A stretch of 6,503 nucleotides of DNA from Nocardioides sp. GTDB taxonomy: Bacteria > Actinomycetota > Actinomycetes > Propionibacteriales > Nocardioidaceae. The translations under genes and the position numbers were made by a program. Position 1 is the stretch's first letter, and each line of letters begins with the position of its first letter. Under the pieces are notes generated by a model, which did not search any database, was not told where the DNA came from, and saw only the letters and a list, made by a program, of their open reading frames with translations. Location: positions 1 to 6,503 of the forward strand of contig JAPSKJ010000120.1 in the NCBI GenBank assembly GCA_031177735.1. Direction: 5' to 3'. Shown piece by piece: positions 1-5,895 of this stretch.

Positions 1-847
1 TCCGGCGCCGCCGTGGCGGCGGCTGACAGGTGGGGCAGAAGTACGACGACCGGTTCATGAACGCGACCCGTCGCATCGGTGTCGCGCACCGGTCGCAGGG
101 CTCGTCCTCGCGCCCGTAGGCGTGCAGGGACCGGTCGAAGTAGCCGGACTCACCGTTGACGTTGACGTAGAGGGCGTCGAAGGACGTGCCGCCCTGCGCG
201 AGCGCCTCCCCCATCACCTCGCGGACGTGCGCGAGCAGCTCGCGCGCCTGGGTGGCGGTCAGCCGGTTGCCTGGCCGCTCACCGTGCAGGCGGGTGCGCC
301 ACAGCGCCTCGTCGGCGTAGATGTTGCCGACGCCGGAGACGACCGTCTGGTCCAGCAGCAACCGCTTGATGCCGGAGGTCGAGCGCCGGACCCGCCGGAC
401 GAACTCGGCGTCGTCGTAGTCCGGGTCGAGCGGGTCGCGGGCGATGTGGGCGATCTCGGGTGGGAGGTCCGCTCCCCCGGCGCTCACGGCCAGGCCACCG
501 AACATGCGCTGGTCGACGAAGCGCAGCTCGGTGCCGTTGTGGAGGACGAAGCGCACGCGCAGGTGGCGCTCGGCGAGGGCGCCGGCCGGCTGCACCAGCA
601 TCTGGCCGCTCATGCCCAGGTGGCCGAGGAGCGCGTCGCCGTTGTCGAGCGGGAGCCAGAGGTACTTGCCCCGGCGCCGGGCTGCGGTGACGGTGCGGGC
701 GGTCAGGGCTGCGGCGAAGCCCTCGGGGCCGCGGGGATCGCGGCGCACCGGCCGCGGGTGGAGCACCTCGACGGCAGTGATCGCCGCGCCGACGACGTGG
801 CGCTCCAGGCCCAGTCGGACGACCTCGACCTCGGGGAGCTCGGGCAC
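1..847 (-). CDS. mutM: Formamidopyrimidine-DNA glycosylase (Fpg/MutM), 3' end cut by window edge
   Basis: This bifunctional DNA glycosylase/AP lyase removes 8-oxoguanine and ring-opened purines in base excision repair. The protein starts at a GTG read as Met and continues PELPEVEVVR, which carries the catalytic Pro2 (Schiff base nucleophile) and Glu3. Lys61 in RRRGKYL corresponds to the conserved beta-hairpin lysine (Lys57 in E. coli). GHLGMSGQM and the helix-two-turn-helix stretch SGIKRLLLDQ through VSGVGNIYADE follow. A C-terminal zinc finger has CDRC and, after FMNRSSYF, CPTC, with the arginine that contacts the lesion strand. I read 282 codons with no stop; family members are about 270-300 residues, so only a short basic tail (PPPRRRR onward) is missing. 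The start lies 6 bases after the rnc stop, with only a weak ribosome site, so coupled translation with rnc is likely. The family is certain; the exact C-terminus is not visible. Confidence 0.95.
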   Translation of the reverse strand, partial: MPELPEVEVVRLGLERHVVGAAITAVEVLHPRPVRRDPRGPEGFAAALTARTVTAARRRGKYLWLPLDNGDALLGHLGMSGQMLVQPAGALAERHLRVRFVLHNGTELRFVDQRMFGGLAVSAGGADLPPEIAHIARDPLDPDYDDAEFVRRVRRSTSGIKRLLLDQTVVSGVGNIYADEALWRTRLHGERPGNRLTATQARELLAHVREVMGEALAQGGTSFDALYVNVNGESGYFDRSLHAYGREDEPCDRCATPMRRVAFMNRSSYFCPTCQPPPRRRR

Positions 848-853
848 GTCGCG

Positions 854-1615
854 CTACTCGGTGGGAGCGGCCGGCGAGCCGGCGTCGCCGCTGATGTCGG
901 GCAGCGGCGCGCTGGGGTCCGCTGCGGCTGCGGTCGCCGCGGCGATCTCGCCGTACGCCGTCTCCGCGGCCGCCTGCTCGGCCTCCTTCTTGGAGCGGCC
1001 GACGCCGTTGCCGTACAGCCCACCACCGACCCGCACCTGCGCGGTGAAGGTCTTCAGGTGATCGGGTCCCTCCGCAGCGATGACGTACTCCGGCACCCCG
1101 AGCCCACGCTCGGCGGCCAGCTCCTGCAGGGAGGTCTTCCAGTCCAGGCCCGCGCCGAGGGCGGAGGCCGCCTCGATCAGCGGGTCGAAGAGGCGGTGCA
1201 CCACCGTCGCGGAGGTCTCGATACCGCCGGAGAGATGGACGGCACCGATCACGGCCTCGACGGTGTCGGAGACGATCGAGGCCTTGTTGCGCCCGCCGGT
1301 GGCCTCCTCGCCGCGGCCGAGCTTGATGTGGTCACCCAGGCCGATGCCCCGGCCGACCTCGGCCAGGGCACGGGCGTTGACGACCGCAGCGCGCAGCTTC
1401 GCCAACCGGCCCTCGGAGAGGTCGGGGTGGGCGAGGTAGAGCGTCTCGGTCACGACGACACCGAGGACGGCGTCGCCGAGGAACTCGAGCCGCTCGTTGG
1501 TGGGCAGCCCGCCGTTCTCGTAGGCGAACGAGCGGTGGGTGAGGGCGCGCTCGAGCAGCTCGGGGTCCAGGGTCGGATCCCCGAGCGCTCGGCGCAGCTC
1601 CGGATAGTTGCTCAG
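854..1615 (-). CDS. rnc: Ribonuclease III, start codon unresolved
   Basis: This double-strand-specific endoribonuclease matures rRNA precursors and cleaves structured mRNAs. The catalytic domain has THRS, then NERLEFLGDAVL and DTVEAVIGA. Counting from the CTG at 1615, Glu44, Asp48, Asp117 and Glu120 match the four metal-binding acids of E. coli (41, 45, 114, 117). A double-stranded RNA-binding domain runs from about residue 158 to 228 (DWKTSLQELA to KKEAEQAAAETAYGEI), followed by an Ala/Pro-rich tail. The start is odd: the frame is open back to a stop at 1745-1747, yet the only canonical start in it is GTG at 1453, which would remove Glu44 and Asp48. CTG at 1615 gives a 253-residue protein whose N-terminus lines up with the usual start (SNYPELRRAL before the first helix), but no Shine-Dalgarno precedes it. 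The protein could also begin further upstream, overlapping the end of rpmF. The family is sure; the start is not. Confidence 0.9.
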   Translation of the reverse strand: MSNYPELRRALGDPTLDPELLERALTHRSFAYENGGLPTNERLEFLGDAVLGVVVTETLYLAHPDLSEGRLAKLRAAVVNARALAEVGRGIGLGDHIKLGRGEEATGGRNKASIVSDTVEAVIGAVHLSGGIETSATVVHRLFDPLIEAASALGAGLDWKTSLQELAAERGLGVPEYVIAAEGPDHLKTFTAQVRVGGGLYGNGVGRSKKEAEQAAAETAYGEIAAATAAAADPSAPLPDISGDAGSPAAPTE

Positions 1616-1643
1616 CGCGCTGCGGTGGGTCGTCGGATCCGGG

Positions 1644-1829
1644 TCAGAGGACCTGGCGACGGTCCGCCTTGGCGCCGTACTGGCCGCACTCGCCGCACGC
1701 GCGGTGGGGCAGGTGCTTGGCGCCGCACGCGGGGTTCGCGCAGGTCACCAGGGTCGGCGCGACGGCCTTCCACGCCGAACGACGGTGACGCGTGTTGCTA
1801 CGCGACATCTTCCGCTTCGGAACAGCCAC
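1644..1829 (-). CDS. rpmF: 50S ribosomal protein L32 (bL32)
   Basis: This is a small structural protein of the large ribosomal subunit, 61 residues. The N-terminus after the initiator is AVPKRKMSRSNTRHRRSAWK, the highly conserved basic L32 signature. Four cysteines (30, 35, 45, 48) form a zinc ribbon, so this is the zinc-binding (C+) type; the first pair is spaced CX4C (CANPAC) and the second CX2C (CGEC). The GTG start at 1829 is fixed both by the signature and by a strong AGGAGAG ribosome site 4 bases upstream. The gene follows a DUF177/YceD gene, the widely conserved yceD-rpmF pairing, and is followed by rnc, whose frame runs back into the rpmF coding sequence. Longer extension of the open frame upstream is rejected because the family begins here. 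Confidence 0.97.
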   Translation of the reverse strand: MAVPKRKMSRSNTRHRRSAWKAVAPTLVTCANPACGAKHLPHRACGECGQYGAKADRRQVL

Positions 1830-1833
1830 TGTT

Positions 1834-1840
1834 CTCTCCT
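1834..1840 (-). promoter_or_regulatory. Ribosome binding site of rpmF
   Basis: AGGAGAG lies 4 bases upstream of the GTG start. It is one of the two clearest Shine-Dalgarno sequences in the window and fits the high expression expected of a ribosomal protein. It also rules out the longer upstream extension of the open frame. Confidence 0.8.
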
Positions 1841-1894
1841 CACACATCGACCGGGGGAATCCGGCCACATCTTCGTCCGACCGGGTCCGGCCGT

Positions 1895-2458
1895 TCAGTC
1901 TTCGTCGCCCTGCTTCTCGAGCTTGGTCAGCGCGGTCCAGCGCGGGTCGATCGCAGCCTCGTGACTGTGGCCGGGATCGTCCGCCAGGCGAGCACCGCAC
2001 TCGGCGCACAGTCCTGGACAGTCGTCCTGGCACAGCGGCTGGAACGGCAGTGCGAGCACCACCGCGTCCCGCAGCAGCGGCTCCAGGTCGAGCAGGTCGC
2101 CCTCGAGCATGCTGACCTCGTCGTCCTCCGACTCTCGGGCGTCCTGGGCGCTGCGGGAGTCGTCGTACATGAACAGCTCCTGGAACCGGACGTCGAGCTC
2201 GTCGTCGATCGGCTCCAGGCACCGCACGCACTCGCCCGCGAGATCGGCTCGCGCCTCACCCGTGACCAGGACGCCTTCCATGACCGCTTCGAGGCGCAGG
2301 TCGAGCTCGACCGGCGACCCCTCCGGGACACGGAGGACTTCGATGCCCAGATCGGCTGGTGCTGGCACCGTCCGCGACATCTGACGCTGGGACCCCGGGC
2401 GGCGGCCGAGCTCGCGGGTGTCGAGCACGAGCGGCGCTCTCGGGTCCAGGCTGGTCAG
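1895..2458 (-). CDS. DUF177/YceD family protein, probable CTG start
   Basis: This is a DUF177 (YceD-like) protein. In other bacteria and in plants, members are linked to 23S rRNA accumulation and sit beside rpmF, as here; the biochemical activity is not established. Seen in the sequence: an opening LDPRAPLVLDTRELGRRPG, a central ECVRCLEP with a CxxC pair, an acidic stretch (ESEDDE), the family motif LLDLEPLLRDAVVLALPF, then CxxxC and CAEC, giving six cysteines likely to bind zinc. CTG at 2458 gives 187 residues, begins right at the conserved part, and follows GGAAGTGATC, a near-perfect match to the anti-Shine-Dalgarno complement with the core 7 bases away. The only canonical start upstream is TTG at 2527 (210 residues), which adds 23 residues I cannot match to the family and overlaps a probable -35 box. 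The gene lies 65 bases before rpmF and is probably co-transcribed with it. Confidence 0.88.
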   Translation of the reverse strand: MTSLDPRAPLVLDTRELGRRPGSQRQMSRTVPAPADLGIEVLRVPEGSPVELDLRLEAVMEGVLVTGEARADLAGECVRCLEPIDDELDVRFQELFMYDDSRSAQDARESEDDEVSMLEGDLLDLEPLLRDAVVLALPFQPLCQDDCPGLCAECGARLADDPGHSHEAAIDPRWTALTKLEKQGDED

Positions 2459-2460
2459 AG

Positions 2461-2470
2461 GATCACTTCC
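2461..2470 (-). promoter_or_regulatory. Ribosome binding site supporting a CTG start for the DUF177 gene
   Basis: GGAAGTGATC differs from the ideal GGAGGTGATC by a single base. Its core ends 7 bases before CTG at 2458, and no in-frame ATG, GTG or TTG lies at a suitable distance. It therefore decides between the CTG start and the upstream TTG at 2527. Confidence 0.6.
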
Positions 2471-2497
2471 GGATAGAGCTCCAACAGATCGTCGTGA

Positions 2498-2527
2498 ATC
2501 GTAACCGTCGGGCGACGGCAGCAGCAA
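2498..2527 (-). promoter_or_regulatory. Candidate housekeeping-sigma promoter for the DUF177-rpmF operon
   Basis: On the minus strand, TTGCTG (2527-2522) and TACGAT (2503-2498) are separated by 18 bases, resembling an actinobacterial vegetative promoter (TTGACN, about 18 bases, TANNNT). Transcription would start near 2491, giving a leader of about 33 bases that contains the Shine-Dalgarno at 2461-2470. The region is locally richer in A/T than its surroundings and lies just after the coaD stop. The boxes match by eye only; no transcription data are available. Confidence 0.45.
2505..2518 (-). repeat. Perfect inverted repeat inside the candidate promoter spacer
   Basis: CCGTCG and its exact reverse complement CGACGG are separated by GG (plus-strand reading). 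The 14-base palindrome lies between the proposed -35 and -10 boxes, where a repressor could bind. It could instead be a short hairpin at the end of the coaD transcript, but no run of T follows it. G/C-rich palindromes this short also arise by chance. Confidence 0.4.
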
Positions 2528-2539
2528 AACGCGCCCCGA

Positions 2540-3031
2540 CTACGCCGGTGACGAGCGCTGCGCGAGCCTGGCGGTGAGCCGCTCGGCCACGAAGGGCGGC
2601 ACGAAGGCGCTGATGTCGCCGCCGAGGCCGGCCACCTCCTTGATGAGGCTGGAGGAGACGAACGCGTTGCGACTCGCGCCGGGCAGGAAGATGGTCTCCA
2701 CGCCGGTCAGGTGGGAGTTCATCTGCGCCATCGGCAGCTCGTAGTCGAAGTCGGTCGCCCCGCGCAGGCCCTTGACGATCGCGACCGCGCCGATCTCGCG
2801 GCAGAAGTCGACGATCAGGCCGCCGAAGCCGGCGACGCGCACGTTGTCGAGGTGCTCGGTCGCCTGCTCGAGCATCTGCAGGCGCTCCTCGGGGGCGAAC
2901 AGGCGGCTCTTCGACACGTTGGTGCCGGTGGCGACGACCACCTCGTCGAAGAGCCCGGAGGCCCGGCGGATGATGTCGATGTGCCCGTTGGTGACGGGGT
3001 CGAAGGAGCCGGGACAGACCGCGCGACGCAT
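2540..3031 (-). CDS. coaD: Phosphopantetheine adenylyltransferase (PPAT)
   Basis: This enzyme catalyses the penultimate step of coenzyme A synthesis: 4'-phosphopantetheine plus ATP gives dephospho-CoA and pyrophosphate. The protein has 163 residues, the normal family length. It opens with CPGSFDPVTNGHIDIIRRA, which holds the nucleotidyltransferase T/HxGH motif (here TNGH, His17). Lys41 in NVSKSRLF, KGLRG near residue 90 and SSSLIKEVA in the C-terminal third are further expected active-site motifs. The ATG at 3031 is supported by the immediate PGSFDP start. The gene lies 35 bases after rsmD, the common rsmD-coaD pair. There is no visible Shine-Dalgarno, but a -10-like TAGCGT lies 6 bases upstream, which suggests a leaderless transcript, in addition to possible read-through from rsmD. 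Confidence 0.97.
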   Translation of the reverse strand: MRRAVCPGSFDPVTNGHIDIIRRASGLFDEVVVATGTNVSKSRLFAPEERLQMLEQATEHLDNVRVAGFGGLIVDFCREIGAVAIVKGLRGATDFDYELPMAQMNSHLTGVETIFLPGASRNAFVSSSLIKEVAGLGGDISAFVPPFVAERLTARLAQRSSPA

Positions 3032-3037
3032 GGGGCC

Positions 3038-3043
3038 ACGCTA
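3038..3043 (-). promoter_or_regulatory. Candidate -10 box for leaderless coaD transcription
   Basis: TAGCGT fits the actinobacterial -10 pattern TANNNT and ends 6 bases before the coaD ATG, so transcription would begin at or next to the A of ATG. The lack of a Shine-Dalgarno in front of coaD agrees with this. The -35 side is weak: CTGACA at 3065-3070 is 21 bases away, longer than usual. Confidence 0.4.
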
Positions 3044-3066
3044 GCGGGCGGCTCGACCGGGTCGTG

Positions 3067-3651
3067 TCAGGCGTCGGGTTCGGGCGCCTCGGCGTACCAC
3101 AGCGTCGTCTCGCCGTAGCGTCGGCTGCGCACCTCGGCGAACCCGTCGGGCCACCGGGGCTCGGCGCTGCGGGAGGAGCGCTCGACGACCACCAGCGCGC
3201 CGGGCACCAGCCAGCCTCCGGCGGCGAGCTGGGCCAGGTCGGCCGCGACGGCGTCGTCGGGCAGCGGGTAGGGCGGGTCGAGGAAGACCACGTCGTAGGG
3301 CGCCGGGGGCGGGCTCTGCAGGGCGGCGCGGACGCTGGTGGCGATGACGCTGGCACGGCTGAACCCGAGGGTGCGGGCGTTGGTGGCGATCACCGAGGCC
3401 GTCCGCCGGTCGGACTCGACCAACGTGACCACGCCGGCGCCGCGCGACCACGCCTCGAGCCCGACGGCTCCCGAGCCGGCGTAGAGGTCGAGGAAGCGCA
3501 ACCCCTGCAGCGACCCGCACCAGGCCTCGACCGCCGAGAACAGCGCCTCGCGAACCCGGTCGCTCGTGGGCCGCGTGGCCGCACCCCGGGGTGTCGCGAT
3601 GCGACGCCCCCCGGCGCTCCCCCCGATGATCCGCGTCATCCCCCGGCTCAC
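3067..3651 (-). CDS. rsmD: 16S rRNA (guanine966-N2)-methyltransferase RsmD
   Basis: RsmD uses S-adenosylmethionine to methylate N2 of G966 of 16S rRNA on the assembling 30S subunit. The protein is 194 residues. MTRIIGGSAGGRRIATPRG and TRPTSDRVREALFS are the typical N-terminus; FLDLYAGSGAVGLEA (about 53-67) is the SAM-binding motif I, VVTLVESD follows, and DPPY (125-128) is the catalytic motif of N2/N6 amino-methyltransferases. The GTG start at 3651 overlaps the recG stop by four bases (GTGA), a layout that couples translation. An ATG four codons later is possible and would remove only MSRG. The coaD gene follows at 35 bases. Confidence 0.95.
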   Translation of the reverse strand: MSRGMTRIIGGSAGGRRIATPRGAATRPTSDRVREALFSAVEAWCGSLQGLRFLDLYAGSGAVGLEAWSRGAGVVTLVESDRRTASVIATNARTLGFSRASVIATSVRAALQSPPPAPYDVVFLDPPYPLPDDAVAADLAQLAAGGWLVPGALVVVERSSRSAEPRWPDGFAEVRSRRYGETTLWYAEAPEPDA

Positions 3652-5879
3652 GTCTTCTCTAGGTAGGTCGACTCCACCGAGCGCTCCATCTGCGTGACGA
3701 GCTCGCCCAGCAGCGCCGCACCCCGCAGCTCGACGTCGTCGTCGAGCAGCCGCTCGGCAGCCTCGCGGGCCGCCACGATGGTGCGCTCGTCGCGAAGCAC
3801 CCGCAGGCTCTCCAGGCTCGAACGGTAGCCGGACTGCGCGGCACCGAGGACGTCACCCTCGCGCCGCTGCTCCAGGTCGACGCGGGAGAGCTCGAAGCCG
3901 TCGGTCGTGCGCGCCACCGCGTCGAGCCGGTCGCGGGCCGGTGTGCCGAGCTCGGTGCGGGTGACGAGCAGGCACAGCCCGGGCAGCCCGCCACGGCCCA
4001 CGCGCCCGCGCAGCTGGTGCAGCTGGGAGACCCCGAAGCGGTCGGCGTCGAGCACCACCATGGCCGTGGCGTTGGGCACGTCCACGCCGACCTCGATGAC
4101 GGTGGTGGAGACGAGCACGTCGATCTCGCCCGCCGCGAAGGCCCGCATGGTGCGCTCCTTCTCGTCCGGCGCCAGCCGCCCGTGGAGTACGCCGACGGCC
4201 AGGCCGGCCAGCGGCCCGTCGGTCAGCATCGGCGCGATCTGGTCGACCGCCGCGAGCGCCGACGGTGCGGCGAGCGTGCGGCCCTCGTCATCGACGTCGA
4301 CCGTGTCCTGCTCGCCCTGCTCGTGCTCGTCCCCGCTGATCCGCGGGCACACGACGTAGACCTGGTGGCCCTTCTCCACCTCCTCGCGGACCCGCTGCCA
4401 GGCCCGGGCGATCCAACCGGGCTGCTCGGCCAGCGGCACCACGTTGGTCTGGATGGGCGCCCGGCCGGCGGGCAGCTCGGTCAGCGTCGAGACCTCCAGG
4501 TCGCCGAAGACCGTCATGGCGACGGTGCGCGGGATCGGGGTGGCGGTCATGACCAGCACGTGCGGTGGCGAGCCGGCCTTGTCGGTCAGGGCCGCGCGCT
4601 GCTCGACCCCGAACCGGTGCTGCTCGTCGACCACGACGAGTCCGAGGTCGGCGAAGGAGACCTGCTCCTGCAGCAGCGCGTGGGTGCCGATGACGATGCC
4701 GGCCTCGCCGCTGGCCACGCGCAGGAGCGGCTCGCGCCGCTGCGTCTTCGACATCGACCCGGTCAGCAGCTCCACCCGGGTGGCCTGGTCGGCCGCGCCG
4801 ATCTCGCCGGCCCGAGCGAGGTCGCCGAGCATGGCGGTGATGGAGCGGTGGTGCTGCTGGGCGAGCACCTCGGTGGGCGCCAGCAGGGCGGCCTGGCCTC
4901 CGGAGTCGACCACGCGGAGCATCGCCCGCAGGGCGACCAGGGTCTTGCCGGACCCGACCTCGCCCTGGAGCAGGCGGTTCATCGGGTGCGGCTCGGCCAG
5001 GTCGCGGGCGATCTCCTCCCCCACCGTCCGCTGGCCGCTGGTCAGCTCGAACGGCAGCCGGGCGTCGAAGGCGTCGAGGATGCCGCCGCTGCGGCCGGGG
5101 CGCGCCTGGGCGCCGAGCGCGCGCAGCACCCGACGGCGGCGACCCAGCACCAGCTGCAGCACGAGCGCCTCGGCGAAGCGGAAGCGCTGCTGGGCGCGCG
5201 TGACCTGGCCGAAGTCGTCCGGTGCGTGGATCCAGTCGAGCGCGGTGCGCAGGTCGAGGACGGCGTACTCCTCGCGGATCTCCTCGGGGATCGGGTCCCA
5301 CAGCCCGGCGACGACGCTGCGGGCGAACCGCACGGCCCGGCTGACGTCGAAGGTCTCCAGGCCGGCGGTGAGGGGGTAGATCGGGAAGAGCGCCGACTGC
5401 TCCTCGACGACCATCGCGGCGTCGTCGGCGCTGTCCGAGGGGTCGCCGAAGAGCACCATCGTGGGATTGGTGAGCTGCCACTCCCCCTTGAACGTGCCGG
5501 CCCTGCCGAAGAAGACGCCACGCTTGCCCGGGGCGAGGCGGCGCTCGTGGTACTCCGCGATGTGCTTCTTCTTGGAGAAGAACGTCATCGACAGCTGGAC
5601 GGTGTCGGTGCGCAGCCGCACCTGCACCCGGTAGGCGGTGTGGCCGGTGCGTCTGTCGCGATAGGGGATGAGCTCGGACTTCACCACCTCGCCGACGACG
5701 GCGAGCGCGGCGCCCTCGTGGACGTCGGGGTCGCTGAGCTTGGCGGTCTCCAGGTAGCGCCGCGGGAAGTGGTGCAGCAGGTCGCCCACGGTGCGCAGGC
5801 CGAGGCCCTTGACGAACTTGTCGGCCTTCTTGGTGCCGCCCAGGACCGACTCGATCGGCGAGTCGACGGTGATGGCCAT
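3648..5879 (-). CDS. recG: ATP-dependent DNA helicase RecG
   Basis: RecG is a double-strand DNA translocase that remodels stalled replication forks and branch-migrates Holliday junctions. The protein is 743 residues, close to other actinobacterial RecGs. The N-terminal wedge/OB region is visible (VGDLLHHFPRRYLE, then VVGEVVKSELIPYRDRR and GEWQLTNPTMVLF). Helicase motifs follow in order: Walker A GEVGSGKT (306-313), LLAPTEVLAQQH, DEQH (418-421), TATPIPRT, VYVVCPRI, VLHGRLAPDEKERTM, STTVIEVGVDVPNA and LRGRVGRG (623-630). An acidic insert (GDEHEQGEQDTVDVDDEG) follows the motif IV region. The ATG at 5879 is chosen because AGGAGGGG lies 4 bases upstream and the family N-terminus begins there; the longer open frame to 6125 runs across the fakA-like gene and is rejected. 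It lies 16 bases after fakA-like and overlaps rsmD by 4. Confidence 0.97.
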   Translation of the reverse strand: MAITVDSPIESVLGGTKKADKFVKGLGLRTVGDLLHHFPRRYLETAKLSDPDVHEGAALAVVGEVVKSELIPYRDRRTGHTAYRVQVRLRTDTVQLSMTFFSKKKHIAEYHERRLAPGKRGVFFGRAGTFKGEWQLTNPTMVLFGDPSDSADDAAMVVEEQSALFPIYPLTAGLETFDVSRAVRFARSVVAGLWDPIPEEIREEYAVLDLRTALDWIHAPDDFGQVTRAQQRFRFAEALVLQLVLGRRRRVLRALGAQARPGRSGGILDAFDARLPFELTSGQRTVGEEIARDLAEPHPMNRLLQGEVGSGKTLVALRAMLRVVDSGGQAALLAPTEVLAQQHHRSITAMLGDLARAGEIGAADQATRVELLTGSMSKTQRREPLLRVASGEAGIVIGTHALLQEQVSFADLGLVVVDEQHRFGVEQRAALTDKAGSPPHVLVMTATPIPRTVAMTVFGDLEVSTLTELPAGRAPIQTNVVPLAEQPGWIARAWQRVREEVEKGHQVYVVCPRISGDEHEQGEQDTVDVDDEGRTLAAPSALAAVDQIAPMLTDGPLAGLAVGVLHGRLAPDEKERTMRAFAAGEIDVLVSTTVIEVGVDVPNATAMVVLDADRFGVSQLHQLRGRVGRGGLPGLCLLVTRTELGTPARDRLDAVARTTDGFELSRVDLEQRREGDVLGAAQSGYRSSLESLRVLRDERTIVAAREAAERLLDDDVELRGAALLGELVTQMERSVESTYLEKT

Positions 5880-5883
5880 CGTG

Positions 5884-5891
5884 CCCCTCCT
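5884..5891 (-). promoter_or_regulatory. Ribosome binding site of recG
   Basis: AGGAGGGG is placed 4 bases before the ATG at 5879. It fixes the recG start and excludes the extended open frame reaching to 6125. Confidence 0.8.
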
Positions 5892-5895
5892 GCGG

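Noticed and set aside
1830..2231. N-terminal extension of the rpmF open frame
   Set aside because: The extra residues are antisense-like Arg/Pro/Ala sequence overlapping the DUF177 gene. L32 begins at the GTG at 1829 with a strong ribosome site.
1642..2462. Identical 10-base sequence GGTCAGAGGA at 1642-1651 and 2453-2462, near the starts of rnc and DUF177
   Set aside because: Several 10-base matches are expected by chance in 6.5 kb of biased DNA, and the two copies sit in different reading frames relative to the genes.
122..2476. Plus-strand open frame of 784 codons
   Set aside because: It lies antisense to mutM, rnc, rpmF and DUF177, all of which have clear family motifs. It shows no domain pattern, and such frames are common in high-GC DNA because stop codons are rare.
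3582..3605. CACCCCGGGGTG palindrome and the adjacent GTCGC-GAT-GCGAC repeat
   Set aside because: Both are inside the rsmD coding sequence, in codons for the conserved N-terminal region, and are explained by G/C-rich codon choice.
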